The notes: a model not told the origin generated them from the letters alone. 64,000 nt of DNA from Rhizobium sp. WYJ-E13 (GCF_018987265.1 NZ_CP076854.1:1178001-1242000); one strand, 5' to 3'; positions 1 to 10,641 are shown, counted from the stretch's first letter. Made by a program: numbers and translations.

Positions 1-450
1 GACCTTGGCGATCGGCGTCGAGGTCTGCCAGGTGGTGAAGGAGGTACGCACGACGAGCGGGCTCTTGGTGACGATCGCCGAGGTCGCAGCGTTCATGATC
101 ACCATCGGCACATTACCCTGCTTGAGGATCGGCGTCACGGCCATCGCATCCGGCGTGAAATAGAAGCCGGCGAGATACTGCACCTTTTCCTTGACGATCA
201 ACTCCTGCGCGAGCGCCTTGGACTGGGCCGGATCGGCCTGCGGCACGTCGCGATAGACGACCTCGACCGTATCATTGCCGACCTTGTTGCCGTTCAGTGC
301 CATATAGGCGTCGATGCCGGCTTTGAAGTTCTTGCCCTGCAGGGCAAACGGACCGGAGAAGGGCCCGATCACGCCGACCTTGATCGTATCGGCATAGGCA
401 GTTCCGCCGAAGAGCAGCGCCGCGACCGCGGCCATAACGAGCTTTTTCAT
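1..450 (-). CDS. ABC transporter substrate-binding protein, branched-chain amino acid type (3' end outside window)
   Basis: The 150 visible codons encode a secreted periplasmic ligand-binding protein. A signal peptide occupies residues 1-20 (MKKLVMAAVAALLFGGTAYA, cut before DTIKVG), followed by the Peripla_BP_6 opening IKVGVIGPFSGPFALQGKNF and the typical GIDAYMALNG helix. The start is set by a GGGAGGAT ribosome site directly upstream. The gene lies 67 bases downstream of pobA on the same strand, so the two may be co-transcribed and the ligand may be an aromatic acid such as 4-hydroxybenzoate; that ligand is inference, because LivK-type proteins bind many organic acids and amides. The C-terminus and any permease genes lie beyond the window edge. 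Confidence 0.9.
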   Translation of the reverse strand, partial: MKKLVMAAVAALLFGGTAYADTIKVGVIGPFSGPFALQGKNFKAGIDAYMALNGNKVGNDTVEVVYRDVPQADPAQSKALAQELIVKEKVQYLAGFYFTPDAMAVTPILKQGNVPMVIMNAATSAIVTKSPLVVRTSFTTWQTSTPIAKV

Positions 451-517
451 GATGTGAGATCCTCCCTCTATCAAGGTGCCGCCCTCCATGGCACTGCACC
501 GGTCTTAAATCATTCCG

Positions 518-2693
<2,176 letters not shown>

Positions 2694-2697
<4 letters not shown>

Positions 2698-3554
2698 GCT
2701 GTGCGGCGCGCCGGGACGTCCTCAAGGAAGTCCTCGATGAAGCGCTTTTGCAGCAGGATGCCATCCCACTCATCCGCAAAGAACGGCGAGTCGTAGATCA
2801 GCGTGTAGGGTCCGGCGTAACCAGCCTTTTCGCACATTTCCAGGCAATGACGGTAATCTGCGGCATCAAGTCCGGAGGCATTGTAATCGGCCTTGGCATG
2901 GCAGATTTCGGCCCGGCGCATGATATTCGCCAGCCCTTCATATTTCGCCGGCGCCGCCCAGTTTCCGAGGTCGCCATTGAGACCGATCTTGCCGTCGAGT
3001 TCATCAAGCAGCCAGTTCACTTCCCTCGGTGAGGGCAGAAGGGCGAACCAGTTTTCGGTGACAACGCGCACGCCGCTTCCCTCCGCTTGCCGGGCCAGCC
3101 ACTTCAGATGCCGCGCGGAACGCGCAAGGTTCTCCTCGTTAGGCGCCTGCTTGCCGGCGATGACGCGGATGCGCTCGGCGCCGAGCTTCTTTGCGATATC
3201 GATCCAACCGGCAATCCAGCCTGTGTCACGTTCCGCCGTCTCACCGTTGCTGGGATCGCCATCCTCGACGAGCAGCGTCTGGAAGAGAATGTTGGAGGCC
3301 TTAAGCGCATCGCGAAATTCGGCGAGATAAGAGGCATCCAGGCTCGGCAGATGGAACGAGCAGACCTCTAGCCGGCCAAGTTCGCGTTCGGCGAGCATGC
3401 CCGGCACTTCGAGCAGGCTGACGGTGCCTGGCCCATAGGGCTCCTGGCGTGTCGCGCTTTTCTGCGGATCGGGACTATAGGGGTGGGTTGCACCCAGCAT
3501 CCGGTGAAGCGACCATGTGGAAACCGCAAACCGGCCATTCTGCAAAGCCTGCAT
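2694..3554 (-). CDS. Sugar phosphate isomerase/epimerase family TIM-barrel protein
   Basis: A 286-residue protein of the xylose-isomerase-like TIM barrel (AP endonuclease 2) superfamily, which uses a divalent metal to isomerise or epimerise sugars, inosose or related polyols. Supporting segments are FAVSTWSLHRML at the N-terminus, LGAERIRVIAG, the metal-ligand strands VRVVTENWFALLPS and IGLNGDLGNWA, and AEICHAKADYNASG. The start follows an AGGGAGGAGATGAAAG ribosome site. It sits 60 bases downstream of the amidase gene on the same strand, so the two probably form a short operon. Substrate is not evident; a role in carbohydrate or cyclitol catabolism is a family-level guess. Confidence 0.8.
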
Positions 3555-3614
3555 CTTTCATCTCCTCCCTTTTGCACTCTGGCAAGAATGGCGTGCGGCT
3601 TCAAGCCCGCAACG

Positions 3615-4985
3615 CTAAATCCGGTCGCCGCGAATGATCGCTTCTGCCGCCAGAGAAACCGCGAGCATTGCGTCATCCCGGTTAGCCGGGGCCGACAGAA
3701 GGAAACCAACCGGCATATCCGCCTCACCCTTTCCGCAGGGAATGGAAACGCCACACCAGTCCAGAAAATTGCCGAGCGCCGTATTGCGCAACGTCTTGCC
3801 ATTTGTGGCAACGAAGAGCTCGTCGTCGCGCTCCAGTGCGGCGATCGGCGGTGCGACATGGGCAACCGAGGGGAAGGCGATCAGGCGATTGCCGATCAGA
3901 CGCTCCGTATCGGCGATCAGTCGGGCACGCGCAGCAAGAATGGCGATATAGTCGGGCATGCTGGTCTTCTCGCCAAGACGAGTGCGCATGACGACACGAT
4001 GATCCATGCGCGCAGCCTCCGGCCCTGCAAGTCGTTCGCGATGGAGGGCGAAGGCTTCGGCGGTCACGAGAGCTCCATGTTTTGCCATCAGCGCAAGGAT
4101 CTCGTCGAAAGCCGGGATTTCGAGCGGGCTGACAAGCGCACCGGCAGCGCGCAGCCGCTTCACACCGCCTTCGAAGGCTTCGGCGACGCCAGCACCCAGA
4201 CCGTCGAACACGACGTTCCGCGGTGTTACGATCTCGATGCCTTTCAGGGACTGCCAAGCAATGGTCGGCGCGGTCAGACCGCGCATGGCGGCATCGACCC
4301 AGATGGCATCCTGCACGGAACGGCAGAGCGGGCCGAGGGAATCGAGGCTCGTTGCCAGCGGATAGACGCCTTCCATGGCATAGCGTCCGCGCGTCGCCTT
4401 GTAGCCGACGATGCCGTTCAGGGCGGCAGGAATACGCACCGAACCGCCGGTATCCGTGCCCATCGCAACCGGCACAAGGCCTGCGGCAACGGCGACGCCC
4501 GCGCCGGAAGACGACCCACCGGGAATACGCGGTTCGTCCCTGCTGTGAGGATTTTCCGGCGTCCCATAATGCGGATTGATGCCGAGGCCGGAGAAAGCGA
4601 ACTCGCTCATATTGGTACGGCCGATCGCCAGCATGCCGGCATTCTTGAGCGTGGTGACGACGGCAGCGTCCCTTTTAGCGGGCGCATCGGCAGCCAGTAC
4701 CACCGAACCAGCCGTGGTTGCCATGCCTTCGATGTCAAAAAGATCTTTCCAGGCGATCGGAATGCCGTCGAGCGCACCGAGCGAACGGCCGTCGCGGATA
4801 CGCTTCGAGGAAGCGTGGGCTTCCCGCAATGCTCGCTCGCGCAACAATACGGTAAAGACCGCCTTGTCGGCATATTGCTCGATGCCGTCGAAGATCGCCT
4901 CTGCGACGTCAACAGGATCAGCCTTTCCGCTCTGGATGATGAGGGAAAGCTGAGCGATCGACATCGCGCCGAAAGTAAGGGCCAT
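3615..4985 (-). CDS. Amidase signature family hydrolase
   Basis: Cytoplasmic serine amidohydrolase of the amidase signature family, about 456 residues. The catalytic Ser-cisSer-Lys triad is readable: Lys in GIPIAWKDLFDIEG, cis-Ser in the IPGGSSSGAGVAVAAG loop, and the nucleophile region GTDTGGSVRIPAA. The start is uncertain: I chose the ATG at 4985 (MALTFGAMSIAQLS), which matches the usual N-terminus; an ATG at 5030 in the same frame adds 15 unusual residues and neither has a strong ribosome site. Such amidases hydrolyse aryl- or acyl-amides and often accompany LivK-type transporters, but the substrate cannot be read here. Probably co-transcribed with the TIM-barrel gene downstream. Confidence 0.85.
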   Translation of the reverse strand: MALTFGAMSIAQLSLIIQSGKADPVDVAEAIFDGIEQYADKAVFTVLLRERALREAHASSKRIRDGRSLGALDGIPIAWKDLFDIEGMATTAGSVVLAADAPAKRDAAVVTTLKNAGMLAIGRTNMSEFAFSGLGINPHYGTPENPHSRDEPRIPGGSSSGAGVAVAAGLVPVAMGTDTGGSVRIPAALNGIVGYKATRGRYAMEGVYPLATSLDSLGPLCRSVQDAIWVDAAMRGLTAPTIAWQSLKGIEIVTPRNVVFDGLGAGVAEAFEGGVKRLRAAGALVSPLEIPAFDEILALMAKHGALVTAEAFALHRERLAGPEAARMDHRVVMRTRLGEKTSMPDYIAILAARARLIADTERLIGNRLIAFPSVAHVAPPIAALERDDELFVATNGKTLRNTALGNFLDWCGVSIPCGKGEADMPVGFLLSAPANRDDAMLAVSLAAEAIIRGDRI

Positions 4986-5219
4986 GGGGGAGAGTCCTGT
5001 GGATATCACACAGGATTTACCGCCTATCATTTCGCAGGACCAGCCCTTGCACGGCTTTTCACGACGATTGGTACGATTTTGTGAACACTGAGTTTGAATT
5101 AGCCCTCTTCAATTTATCGCAATTAAGACACACATGCGGTGCTGCACGCGGGAAGCGGATAGGCGCGCCATTAGCTTGCCTTTCCAAGCCGCATCCCAGT
5201 GCATTGCAGGAGACTTGAA

Positions 5220-5552
5220 ATGACACAATCTGAAACTTGGACCTCCGGTCACCAGGATATGGTGCACCAGCATGTGAAGGAGGACGTGAGCTACGGCGAA
5301 GCTGAACGCGACTACGCCGACCACGTCAGCGCGCAGAAGCTCTCGGTCCTGGAGCGGATCGTTGTCGTGGGCGCCCTCGTACTGCTGAGCTTTGTAGGCT
5401 TCACGGCACCGTCGGCACAGACATCAGCGACCGATCCGATGACGACCTCGGCTATTGAAGAAAAAGCACCTCCAGGTGATAGTCTGGTGCCACATCACCA
5501 GCGCTACGGCCATTGCCGTGAAACAAGCCCCTACGCAGACAAGGTCTGCTGA
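5220..5552 (+). CDS. Small single-pass membrane protein, unknown function
   Basis: A 110-residue protein with an acidic, histidine-rich N-terminal part (WTSGHQDMVHQHVKED, then YGEAERDYADHVSAQ) followed by one hydrophobic segment, IVVVGALVLLSFVGFTAP near residues 45-62, and a polar tail that contains cysteines at the end. The start is chosen at 5220 because AGGAGACTTGAA lies just before the ATG. I do not recognise the family. The topology suggests an N-in membrane anchor with a short periplasmic tail, but nothing in the neighbourhood gives a role. Confidence 0.6.
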   Translation: MTQSETWTSGHQDMVHQHVKEDVSYGEAERDYADHVSAQKLSVLERIVVVGALVLLSFVGFTAPSAQTSATDPMTTSAIEEKAPPGDSLVPHHQRYGHCRETSPYADKVC

Positions 5553-5626
5553 GAACCAGCGATTTTTGCCGGGCATGGAAATCTTTCGTCTGACGTGCAT
5601 AAGAAGCATAGAAAAGGGAAAGAGCC

Positions 5627-6067
5627 ATGGCCGGTGACGTAGACTACGACCTCCACCGCTTCATCGAAGCGCAGAACGGCATATACGAACAGGCTCTTAC
5701 CGAGCTGAAAACCGGCCGCAAGCGCTCCCACTGGATGTGGTTCATTTTCCCACAGATCGCCGGTCTTGGGACGTCTTCCATGGCGGAGAAATATGCCATT
5801 CGCTCCGCGGAGGAAGCGTCAGCCTATCTCGCCGACCCAATCCTCGGCAGCAGACTTTTGCGCTGTGTCGAGGCGATCATCTCTATTAACGATCGCAGCG
5901 CCCACGATATTATGGGCGCACCCGATGATCTGAAGCTGCGCTCGTCCATGACGCTCTTTGCTGCGGTCAGCGACCACGGCTCGCCCTTTCACAAGGCAAT
6001 CGAGCGTTTCTACGATGGAAAATTCGACGAACGGACAATTTCGATTCTGAGCGCCGGTAATAATTAA
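5627..6067 (+). CDS. DUF1810 family protein
   Basis: A 146-residue soluble protein of the DUF1810 family, recognisable from the N-terminal DLHRFIEAQNGIYEQALTEL, the invariant RKRSHWMWFIFPQIAGLG block, AEKYAIRSAEEASAYL and the C-terminal MTLFAAVSDHG. Members are small all-helical proteins of unknown biochemical function found throughout bacteria and fungi. GAAAAGGGAAAGAGCC precedes the start. The stop overlaps the stop of the convergent 61-residue gene by three bases. Confidence 0.88.
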   Translation: MAGDVDYDLHRFIEAQNGIYEQALTELKTGRKRSHWMWFIFPQIAGLGTSSMAEKYAIRSAEEASAYLADPILGSRLLRCVEAIISINDRSAHDIMGAPDDLKLRSSMTLFAAVSDHGSPFHKAIERFYDGKFDERTISILSAGNN

Positions 6068-6249
6068 GCCGGCGAGCGCTCCAGCGCCGCAATCTCCTTG
6101 GTGATTTCTTCGAGGCGCTGTTTCAGATCGTTTTCCGTACCATCGTCCACTTCCTCTTCGCCGAAGCAGTAACGTGCGTCGTAGAGTTCGAGCTTGGCTT
6201 CAAGCTCGGCACGTCTGGCATATAGCCGCCGGAGATAAGCGTAATTCAT
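6064..6249 (-). CDS. Short coiled-coil protein, unknown function
   Basis: A 61-residue charged protein in which residues 5-24 (RRLYARRAELEAKLELYDAR) and 38-58 are predicted long helices with heptad-like leucines, joined by an acidic linker EEEVDDGTEND. A consensus GGAGG lies six bases before the ATG, which is the main evidence that this short frame is translated. It is convergent with the DUF1810 gene. No function can be assigned. Confidence 0.55.
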   Translation of the reverse strand: MNYAYLRRLYARRAELEAKLELYDARYCFGEEEVDDGTENDLKQRLEEITKEIAALERSPA

Positions 6250-6337
6250 CTCTGCCTCCAGATTGCTCCCAGATCAGCAGAATAACGGCCATGCACCTCC
6301 AAGGTTCCCAAGACTGAGCACCTTGGTCGCGTGGGGA

Positions 6338-6961
6338 TCAGCCGAAGGCGGAGATCGCCACGTTGCACGCTTTTTCGAAATGGCAGGAACAGCCGCCATC
6401 CGTCATGGCTTGACGGGTGACGCGCGCGCCCTCGAGCAACAGCGTCAGCGTGTCGGCAAGAAGTTCCGGCTCACGTGCACCGGCAGCCACGCAAAGAGCC
6501 GCGAGCCGGTTGCGCTGCATGGCCTTGTGGCGCTCGATCAGCTCGTGCGCCGGATGGCCTTCGCCCTTCAATTCGATGGCGGCATTGGCGAGATCGCAAC
6601 CTGCTGGCTCGCCGTTCAGACAGTGAGCCCGATCTTCGACCCAGGCAAGCAGCTGGGCGCGCGCATCACCAGGATGGGCAGCTTCGAGATCGCGCCAGAT
6701 CTTCTCGGCCTTGTCGGAGGCGCGGCGCAGTGTCTCGCAGACCAGTTCATCCTTGGAGCCGAAATGCCGGTAGAGGGTCATCTTGTTGGTGGAGGCAGCA
6801 TCGGCGATGGCATCGACGCCAATGCCGCGAATGCCGCGCTCGCGGAAAAGCTCCGAAGCCGTCGAAACGATACGCTCCCGCGGCGGGATTCGATCATCTG
6901 AAACGGCTGCGGAGATTTCGTTCAATGTTTCTGATTTTTTCGCGGACGAAGTCCTTGACAT
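6338..6961 (-). CDS. TetR/AcrR-family transcriptional repressor
   Basis: A 207-residue regulator. The TetR helix-turn-helix lies near residues 27-73: RERIVSTASELFRERGIRGIGVDAIADAASTNKMTLYRHFGSKDELV. The C-terminal ligand domain contains cysteines (GCDLANAAIEL, GGCSCHFEKAC). The region directly upstream of its start holds several short palindromes, expected for an autoregulated TetR repressor that also controls a divergent neighbour; the divergent neighbour here is the 71-residue gene at 7092. The effector is unknown. Confidence 0.9.
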   Translation of the reverse strand: MSRTSSAKKSETLNEISAAVSDDRIPPRERIVSTASELFRERGIRGIGVDAIADAASTNKMTLYRHFGSKDELVCETLRRASDKAEKIWRDLEAAHPGDARAQLLAWVEDRAHCLNGEPAGCDLANAAIELKGEGHPAHELIERHKAMQRNRLAALCVAAGAREPELLADTLTLLLEGARVTRQAMTDGGCSCHFEKACNVAISAFG

Positions 6962-6968
6962 CGATGTG

Positions 6969-7005
6969 ACCGATCGGTAACAAATGTATTGTTACTTACC
7001 GGTAA
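6969..7005. promoter_or_regulatory. Palindromic operator cluster for the TetR gene and its divergent neighbour
   Basis: Three overlapping symmetries lie in 37 bases between the divergent TetR gene and the 71-residue gene: the perfect 10-mer ACCGATCGGT at 6969-6978, the interrupted repeat GTAACAA-(5)-TTGTTAC at 6977-6995, and the perfect 10-mer TTACCGGTAA at 6996-7005. They start seven bases before the TetR start codon. Binding of the neighbouring TetR protein is inference. Confidence 0.65.
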
Positions 7006-7091
7006 CACCACTCTTCGCGGAAGTCAATGCCAAGAGCGCTTGGCAGCGGGAGTGGAACACGGGCGACCGCCCACGAAAGGAGGACTGCACC

Positions 7092-7307
7092 ATGAGAAAG
7101 ACCAGAGAAGATTTGACCATTTCCGAAGCCCTTCGCGACCCGCTGATCGCCATGGTGCTGCGCGCCGACGGCGTGAAGCTTGACGACTTCAAGCAACTCC
7201 TCGAGACGGCCGCCCGCAAACGCGAGCCGCGTACCTCCACGGCGAGCGATATGATCGGGTCCTTTGCCAGCCGCGCCAATCTGCCGGCGATGCCCTGCTT
7301 CGGCTGA
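7092..7307 (+). CDS. Small protein, unknown function
   Basis: A 71-residue soluble protein with a helical segment ISEALRDPLIAMVLRADGVKLDDFKQLLETAARK and a polar tail. GAAAGGAGGACTGCACC gives a strong ribosome site for the ATG at 7092; an in-frame upstream ATG at 6984 lies inside the operator cluster and is unlikely. Divergent from the TetR gene and sharing its operator region, so it is probably repressed by that regulator. The protein resembles short conserved rhizobial proteins, but I cannot name a family. Confidence 0.65.
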   Translation: MRKTREDLTISEALRDPLIAMVLRADGVKLDDFKQLLETAARKREPRTSTASDMIGSFASRANLPAMPCFG

Positions 7308-7899
7308 TCTGACCGCTGGCCTTACAAGGCCCGATCGGCACTGGGGTTAAGCCCTGCCCCAGACGGGCTGCCGCTATCAACAGGCGGCAGCCCTTGCAAC
7401 ATGGTTGGTTGGGCGCTTCACGTCTCCGGCATTCCGGAGTTGCGAGTTTTTTAAACATCCAACCGATTATGACTATGTCTCCCAAGACGATAGAACGCTC
7501 GCCGCCGGTGACGCCGTCATCATGACAATGTTCACCGGCGGTGGCTTTGCAAGCCGCAGACTCCGACTTGCCATCGCTGGCCGCATGCTAGGCCGGAGAC
7601 ATAGCCCGCATCCGATCAGCAAATATCAGCTCTGATAGGTCAAGAACTCGGGCTGGGCCTTGTTGTTCCTGCCTACGGCTCTTTGTGCCGTTGCAATTTA
7701 GAGCGATGGCCAATGCCTGCGCCGTATTCGGCATTTGACCCCAAGTTCTTTAGCCACCTCAACCTGCGCCGCTTGAAAGCGGTATCCGCTGGGCCGCTAT
7801 CAGGCATTTCCGTAAGCTCGCAAGATTTTGCGATTTGCTTCGCAAGCAGCTATGCCATAGTAATGTAACAGGCTCGTATAGCATAAGAGGTACGTTGAG
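7308..7899. other. Intergenic region with two adjacent hairpins
   Basis: About 590 bases without a convincing gene. It begins with two stem-loops (listed separately). Short frames at 7405-7635 and 7683-7868 lack ribosome sites and resemble no family. The last 40 bases carry AAGAGGTACG, which serves the IclR gene. Confidence 0.5.
7341..7393 (+). terminator. Tandem hairpins after the 71-residue gene
   Basis: CTGGGG/CCCCAG pairs across ten bases (7341-7362) and is followed at once by a perfect 10-bp stem GGGCTGCCGC/GCGGCAGCCC with a nine-base loop (7365-7393). There is no U-run, so this is a candidate terminator or mRNA-stabilising structure only. Confidence 0.45.
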
Positions 7900-8730
7900 T
7901 TGGACGGAAACACATCACCCGCAATCTCCGAAGATGGAAGCCCGGCCGAAGAGACCGGCACCAAGGGTAGCCGCCGCGCGCGTGTCAGCGGTATCGACCG
8001 CGCGCTGCAGGTGATCGACCATCTTTACGAGACGGGATCCCCGGCCGGCGTCTACGCCATTGCGAAAGCTGTGAAGGCGCCGCTTTCGACCGTCTATGTC
8101 ATCGTCGACGATCTCGTCGAAAAGAACATGCTGACGCGACAGTCCGACGGTTCGATCTGGCTCGGCTCGCGGCTTTACCATTATGGCCTTGCCTATGCCC
8201 GCTCGCTCGACTTCATGAGCGTTGCCACACATGAAATGCACGACCTTTGCCGGCAGGCCGGCGAGACCGTTCAGGTCTGCGGTCGTGACGGCGATTACAT
8301 GCTGGTGCTCGCCATGGCCGATGGCCCCAGCCATTTCCAGGTCGCCTCGCGTGTCGGCACCCGCGTACCGCTCAACTGGACGGCCTCCGGTCGCCTGCTG
8401 GTCGGCCACCTGCAGGAAGACGAGCGCGTCGAGCTCTTCAAGCGCTGCGCCCGCTCCTCGCCGACCGGACGCGCCGAGATCGATCCCGCTACACTATCGC
8501 AATCCGCCGGCAAGGCCTTCGAAGCGCGCCTGTCGATCCAGGCCGGTGAATCCGACTATGCCGTCGCCTGCATCGCCTCGCCGATCTGCGATCGTGAGGG
8601 CCAATGCGTCGCCACCATCTCCATCGTCCTGCCGGAACAAAAGGCCTTTTCAGACGAGAGCCATTATACCAGGCAGGTGCGCAGCTCTGCGGAACGCATC
8701 GAAAGGCTGATGGGCTGGCGCGGTCACTAA
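7900..8730 (+). CDS. IclR-family transcriptional regulator
   Basis: A 276-residue IclR-type regulator. The winged helix is near residues 28-85 (SGIDRALQVIDHLYETGSPAGVYAIAKAV, then LSTVYVIVDDLVEKNML), followed by the GAF-like effector domain with RVPLNWTASGRLLVGHL and YAVACIASPICDREGQCVATISIVLP. The start appears to be TTG at 7900, eight bases after AAGAGGT. No catabolic gene is immediately adjacent on the same strand; the convergent sigma-factor gene follows. The target and effector cannot be inferred. Confidence 0.85.
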   Translation: MDGNTSPAISEDGSPAEETGTKGSRRARVSGIDRALQVIDHLYETGSPAGVYAIAKAVKAPLSTVYVIVDDLVEKNMLTRQSDGSIWLGSRLYHYGLAYARSLDFMSVATHEMHDLCRQAGETVQVCGRDGDYMLVLAMADGPSHFQVASRVGTRVPLNWTASGRLLVGHLQEDERVELFKRCARSSPTGRAEIDPATLSQSAGKAFEARLSIQAGESDYAVACIASPICDREGQCVATISIVLPEQKAFSDESHYTRQVRSSAERIERLMGWRGH

Positions 8731-8879
8731 AGAGCCTGTCACAGTCTTTAAGCGCGACGATCGCCTCGATTTCGACGGTGATATTTCCAGGCAGTTTTGG
8801 CCTTGCGGGATCCGGCAGCCTCTCGAGCAGGCGAGCTCTTCAAGAACCGCCTGGTCGAAATTTACCAATTTGAGATCGC

Positions 8880-9749
8880 TCAGCTTTCGAAGGCCGAATA
8901 GCCAATTTCGCTAAGATGATCGGCATCGGCAATCGCATCGATGGCCGAGATTCTGTCTCCATGGAAGCTGAGGGACAGGACAACACGAAGCTCGCCCTGG
9001 ACGCGGATGATGAGGCCGACCTCGCCATCCACAAGCGCGACTTCGGCGGACTGCGCCCTTCCCTTGAACATTTTGGCCACGGCATCCACGCCACGAAGCG
9101 GAACAACCCCGCCAGTGCGGGCGGCGGTCGCATCCGGCCGGAAGACGGCGTCCGGCGCGAGCAAGGCTATCAGCCCTTCCAAGTCGCCCTTGCGAGAGGC
9201 AGCAATAAAAGCTTCCGCAATGCTGCGTTTGCGAGCCAGATCGACCTCAGGCGTTTCAGCCTGCCCGCTGACCCTGCGTCGCGCACGGCTCGCAAGCTGC
9301 CGGGTGGCGGCAGCGCTGCGACCGATGATCGTGGCGATCTCCTCGAAGGGAAGATCGAACATGTCATGCAGCACGAAGGCGACACGCTCTGCAGGCGAGA
9401 GCGTTTGCAGCACGACAAGTACGGCTATGCCAACCGAATCGGCAAAGGCTGCCTCGCGCTCCGGATTGCTGGCAATATCGGCGATTGCGCCATGCGCCGG
9501 CAACTCCAGCGGCTCTTCGCGTCGCGTCTTGCGTGAGCGCAGCATGTCCAGGCAGATGCGCGCCACGACCGTCGTCAGCCAGCCGGCGAGATTGTCGACG
9601 CCAGACCTGTCCGACCGCGTGAGGCGCAGCCACGCTTCCTGCACCGCATCCTCCGCTTCCGTACGCGAACCGAGCATGCGGAAGGCGACGGCCCGCAGAT
9701 GCGTCCGGTTCGCCTCGAATTCATCGGCCAGCCAATTTTTCTCGTTCAT
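8880..9749 (-). CDS. sigJ: ECF41-type RNA polymerase sigma factor with SnoaL-like C-terminal domain
   Basis: An extracytoplasmic-function sigma factor of about 289 residues. Sigma region 2 spans roughly 8-75 (FRMLGSRTEAEDAVQEAWLRL) and region 4 roughly 105-160 (LSPAERVAFVLHDMFDLPFEEIATIIGRSAAATRQLASRARRRV). The C-terminal 120 residues form a SnoaL/NTF2-like extension, which defines the ECF41 (SigJ) group and which in that group modulates sigma activity in place of a classical anti-sigma factor. I place the start at 9749 (MNEKNW), behind GATGAGGAGTGGACCA. An exact ECF41 promoter lies upstream. ECF41 genes are typically linked to carboxymuconolactone-decarboxylase genes, and one lies at 11554. 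Confidence 0.88.
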   Translation of the reverse strand: MNEKNWLADEFEANRTHLRAVAFRMLGSRTEAEDAVQEAWLRLTRSDRSGVDNLAGWLTTVVARICLDMLRSRKTRREEPLELPAHGAIADIASNPEREAAFADSVGIAVLVVLQTLSPAERVAFVLHDMFDLPFEEIATIIGRSAAATRQLASRARRRVSGQAETPEVDLARKRSIAEAFIAASRKGDLEGLIALLAPDAVFRPDATAARTGGVVPLRGVDAVAKMFKGRAQSAEVALVDGEVGLIIRVQGELRVVLSLSFHGDRISAIDAIADADHLSEIGYSAFES

Positions 9750-9803
9750 TGGTCCACTCCTCATCCCGTCATGTCAAAGACCATGACGAACGGAAGCCGG
9801 ACG
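9738..9803 (+). repeat. Copy 1 of a block shared with the AhpD-like gene upstream region
   Basis: This stretch covers the first codons and leader of the sigma gene and resembles 11449-11505. The best-conserved segment reads ATGACGAACGgAAGCCGG here and ATGACGAACGaAAGCCGG there; CCTCATCC and GTCAAA are also common to both, with small gaps between. The match was found by eye. Confidence 0.6.
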
Positions 9804-9811
9804 ATGTGACA
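9785..9811 (-). promoter_or_regulatory. ECF41-type promoter of the sigma gene
   Basis: On the minus strand TGTCACA (9811-9805) and CGTC (9788-9785) are separated by exactly 16 bases. This matches the published ECF41 autoregulatory consensus TGTCACA-N16-CGTC at all eleven positions. The sigma start codon lies 36 bases downstream of the CGTC. Confidence 0.85.
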
Positions 9812-9915
9812 GGAGCAATGTCGCATCAAGCCCCCGCGAAATTTCTCCGGCGACTTGACCTGCCGCATTTTTCATTGGCTGATGGCGCGCAGATCCCTCC
9901 CTATGGTGTTTCACT

Positions 9916-10578
9916 ATGTCCTTCCGATTTGATAGTTCAAAACAATATGCCGCCTTCCTGTTCGACATGGACGGCACGATCCTGAGCTCGACTGCGTCAG
10001 CAGAGCGCGTCTGGGGACGCTGGGCCGAGCGGCACGGGCTCGATGTCGAAAAGTTCCTGCCGACCATGCATGGATCGCGCGGTATCGACACGATCAGGCG
10101 GCTGAACCTTCCTGATATCGACGCCGAGGCGGAAGCAGCTGAGATTACTGAAGACGAAATCCGCGATGTCGACGGCGTCGTGGCACTTCCGGGTGCTGCA
10201 GATTTTCTGGCGTTGCTCCCACCGAACCGGTGGACGATCGTCACCTCCTCTCCGCGTCGCCTTGCTGAGCGCCGGCTCGAGGCAGCCGGCTTGCCGATGC
10301 CGCGGGCCATCGTGACGGCCGAGGATGTGACCGTCGGCAAGCCTGACCCGCAATGCTACATCCTCGGCGCCGAGAAGCTCGGCTTTTCCACGCGTGAATG
10401 CCTGGTCTTCGAAGACGTCGAAGCCGGCGTGAAGGCAGGAGCGGCAGCCGGAGCCGATATCATGGTCGTCACGGCCGCCGGCCACAAACATTCGCTGCAA
10501 GGCTATCCCGAAATCGAACATTATGCCGATGCGACCGTTCTCATTGCCGACAGCGGCCACCTCTCGATCAAGCTTTGA
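9916..10578 (+). CDS. HAD-superfamily sugar-phosphate phosphatase
   Basis: A 220-residue HAD subfamily IA hydrolase. Motif I is FLFDMDGTILSS (nucleophile Asp near residue 17), motif II WTIVTSSP near 98, the motif III lysine is in VGKPDPQCYILGAEKLG, and motif IV is CLVFEDVEAGVKAG. The cap lies between motifs I and II, as in phosphatases that act on small phosphorylated sugars or polyols; the substrate is unknown. The gene sits between the ECF41 sigma gene and the RibD-like gene. Its last codons run into a 15-base tandem repeat. Confidence 0.88.
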   Translation: MSFRFDSSKQYAAFLFDMDGTILSSTASAERVWGRWAERHGLDVEKFLPTMHGSRGIDTIRRLNLPDIDAEAEAAEITEDEIRDVDGVVALPGAADFLALLPPNRWTIVTSSPRRLAERRLEAAGLPMPRAIVTAEDVTVGKPDPQCYILGAEKLGFSTRECLVFEDVEAGVKAGAAAGADIMVVTAAGHKHSLQGYPEIEHYADATVLIADSGHLSIKL

Positions 10579-10612
10579 TCGGCCAAGCTCTGATCGGCCA
10601 AGTTTTGATCGG
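10570..10612 (+). repeat. 15-base tandem repeat, about three copies
   Basis: The units AAGCTTTGATCGGCC, AAGCTCTGATCGGCC and AAGTTTTGATCGG follow one another without spacers. The first unit contains the last codons and stop of the HAD gene. The 15-base period preserves reading frame, so copy-number change would not shift the end. Confidence 0.85.
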
Positions 10613-10641
10613 TTTGCCGCACCCGCTTGAAAGGAATTGCC

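Noticed and set aside
3483..5084. A 533-codon open frame on the plus strand
   Set aside because: Antisense to the amidase gene, no recognisable domain and no ribosome site; a shadow frame.
7405..7635. A 76-codon plus-strand frame in the long intergenic region
   Set aside because: No ribosome site, composition unlike the neighbours, and no recognisable sequence.
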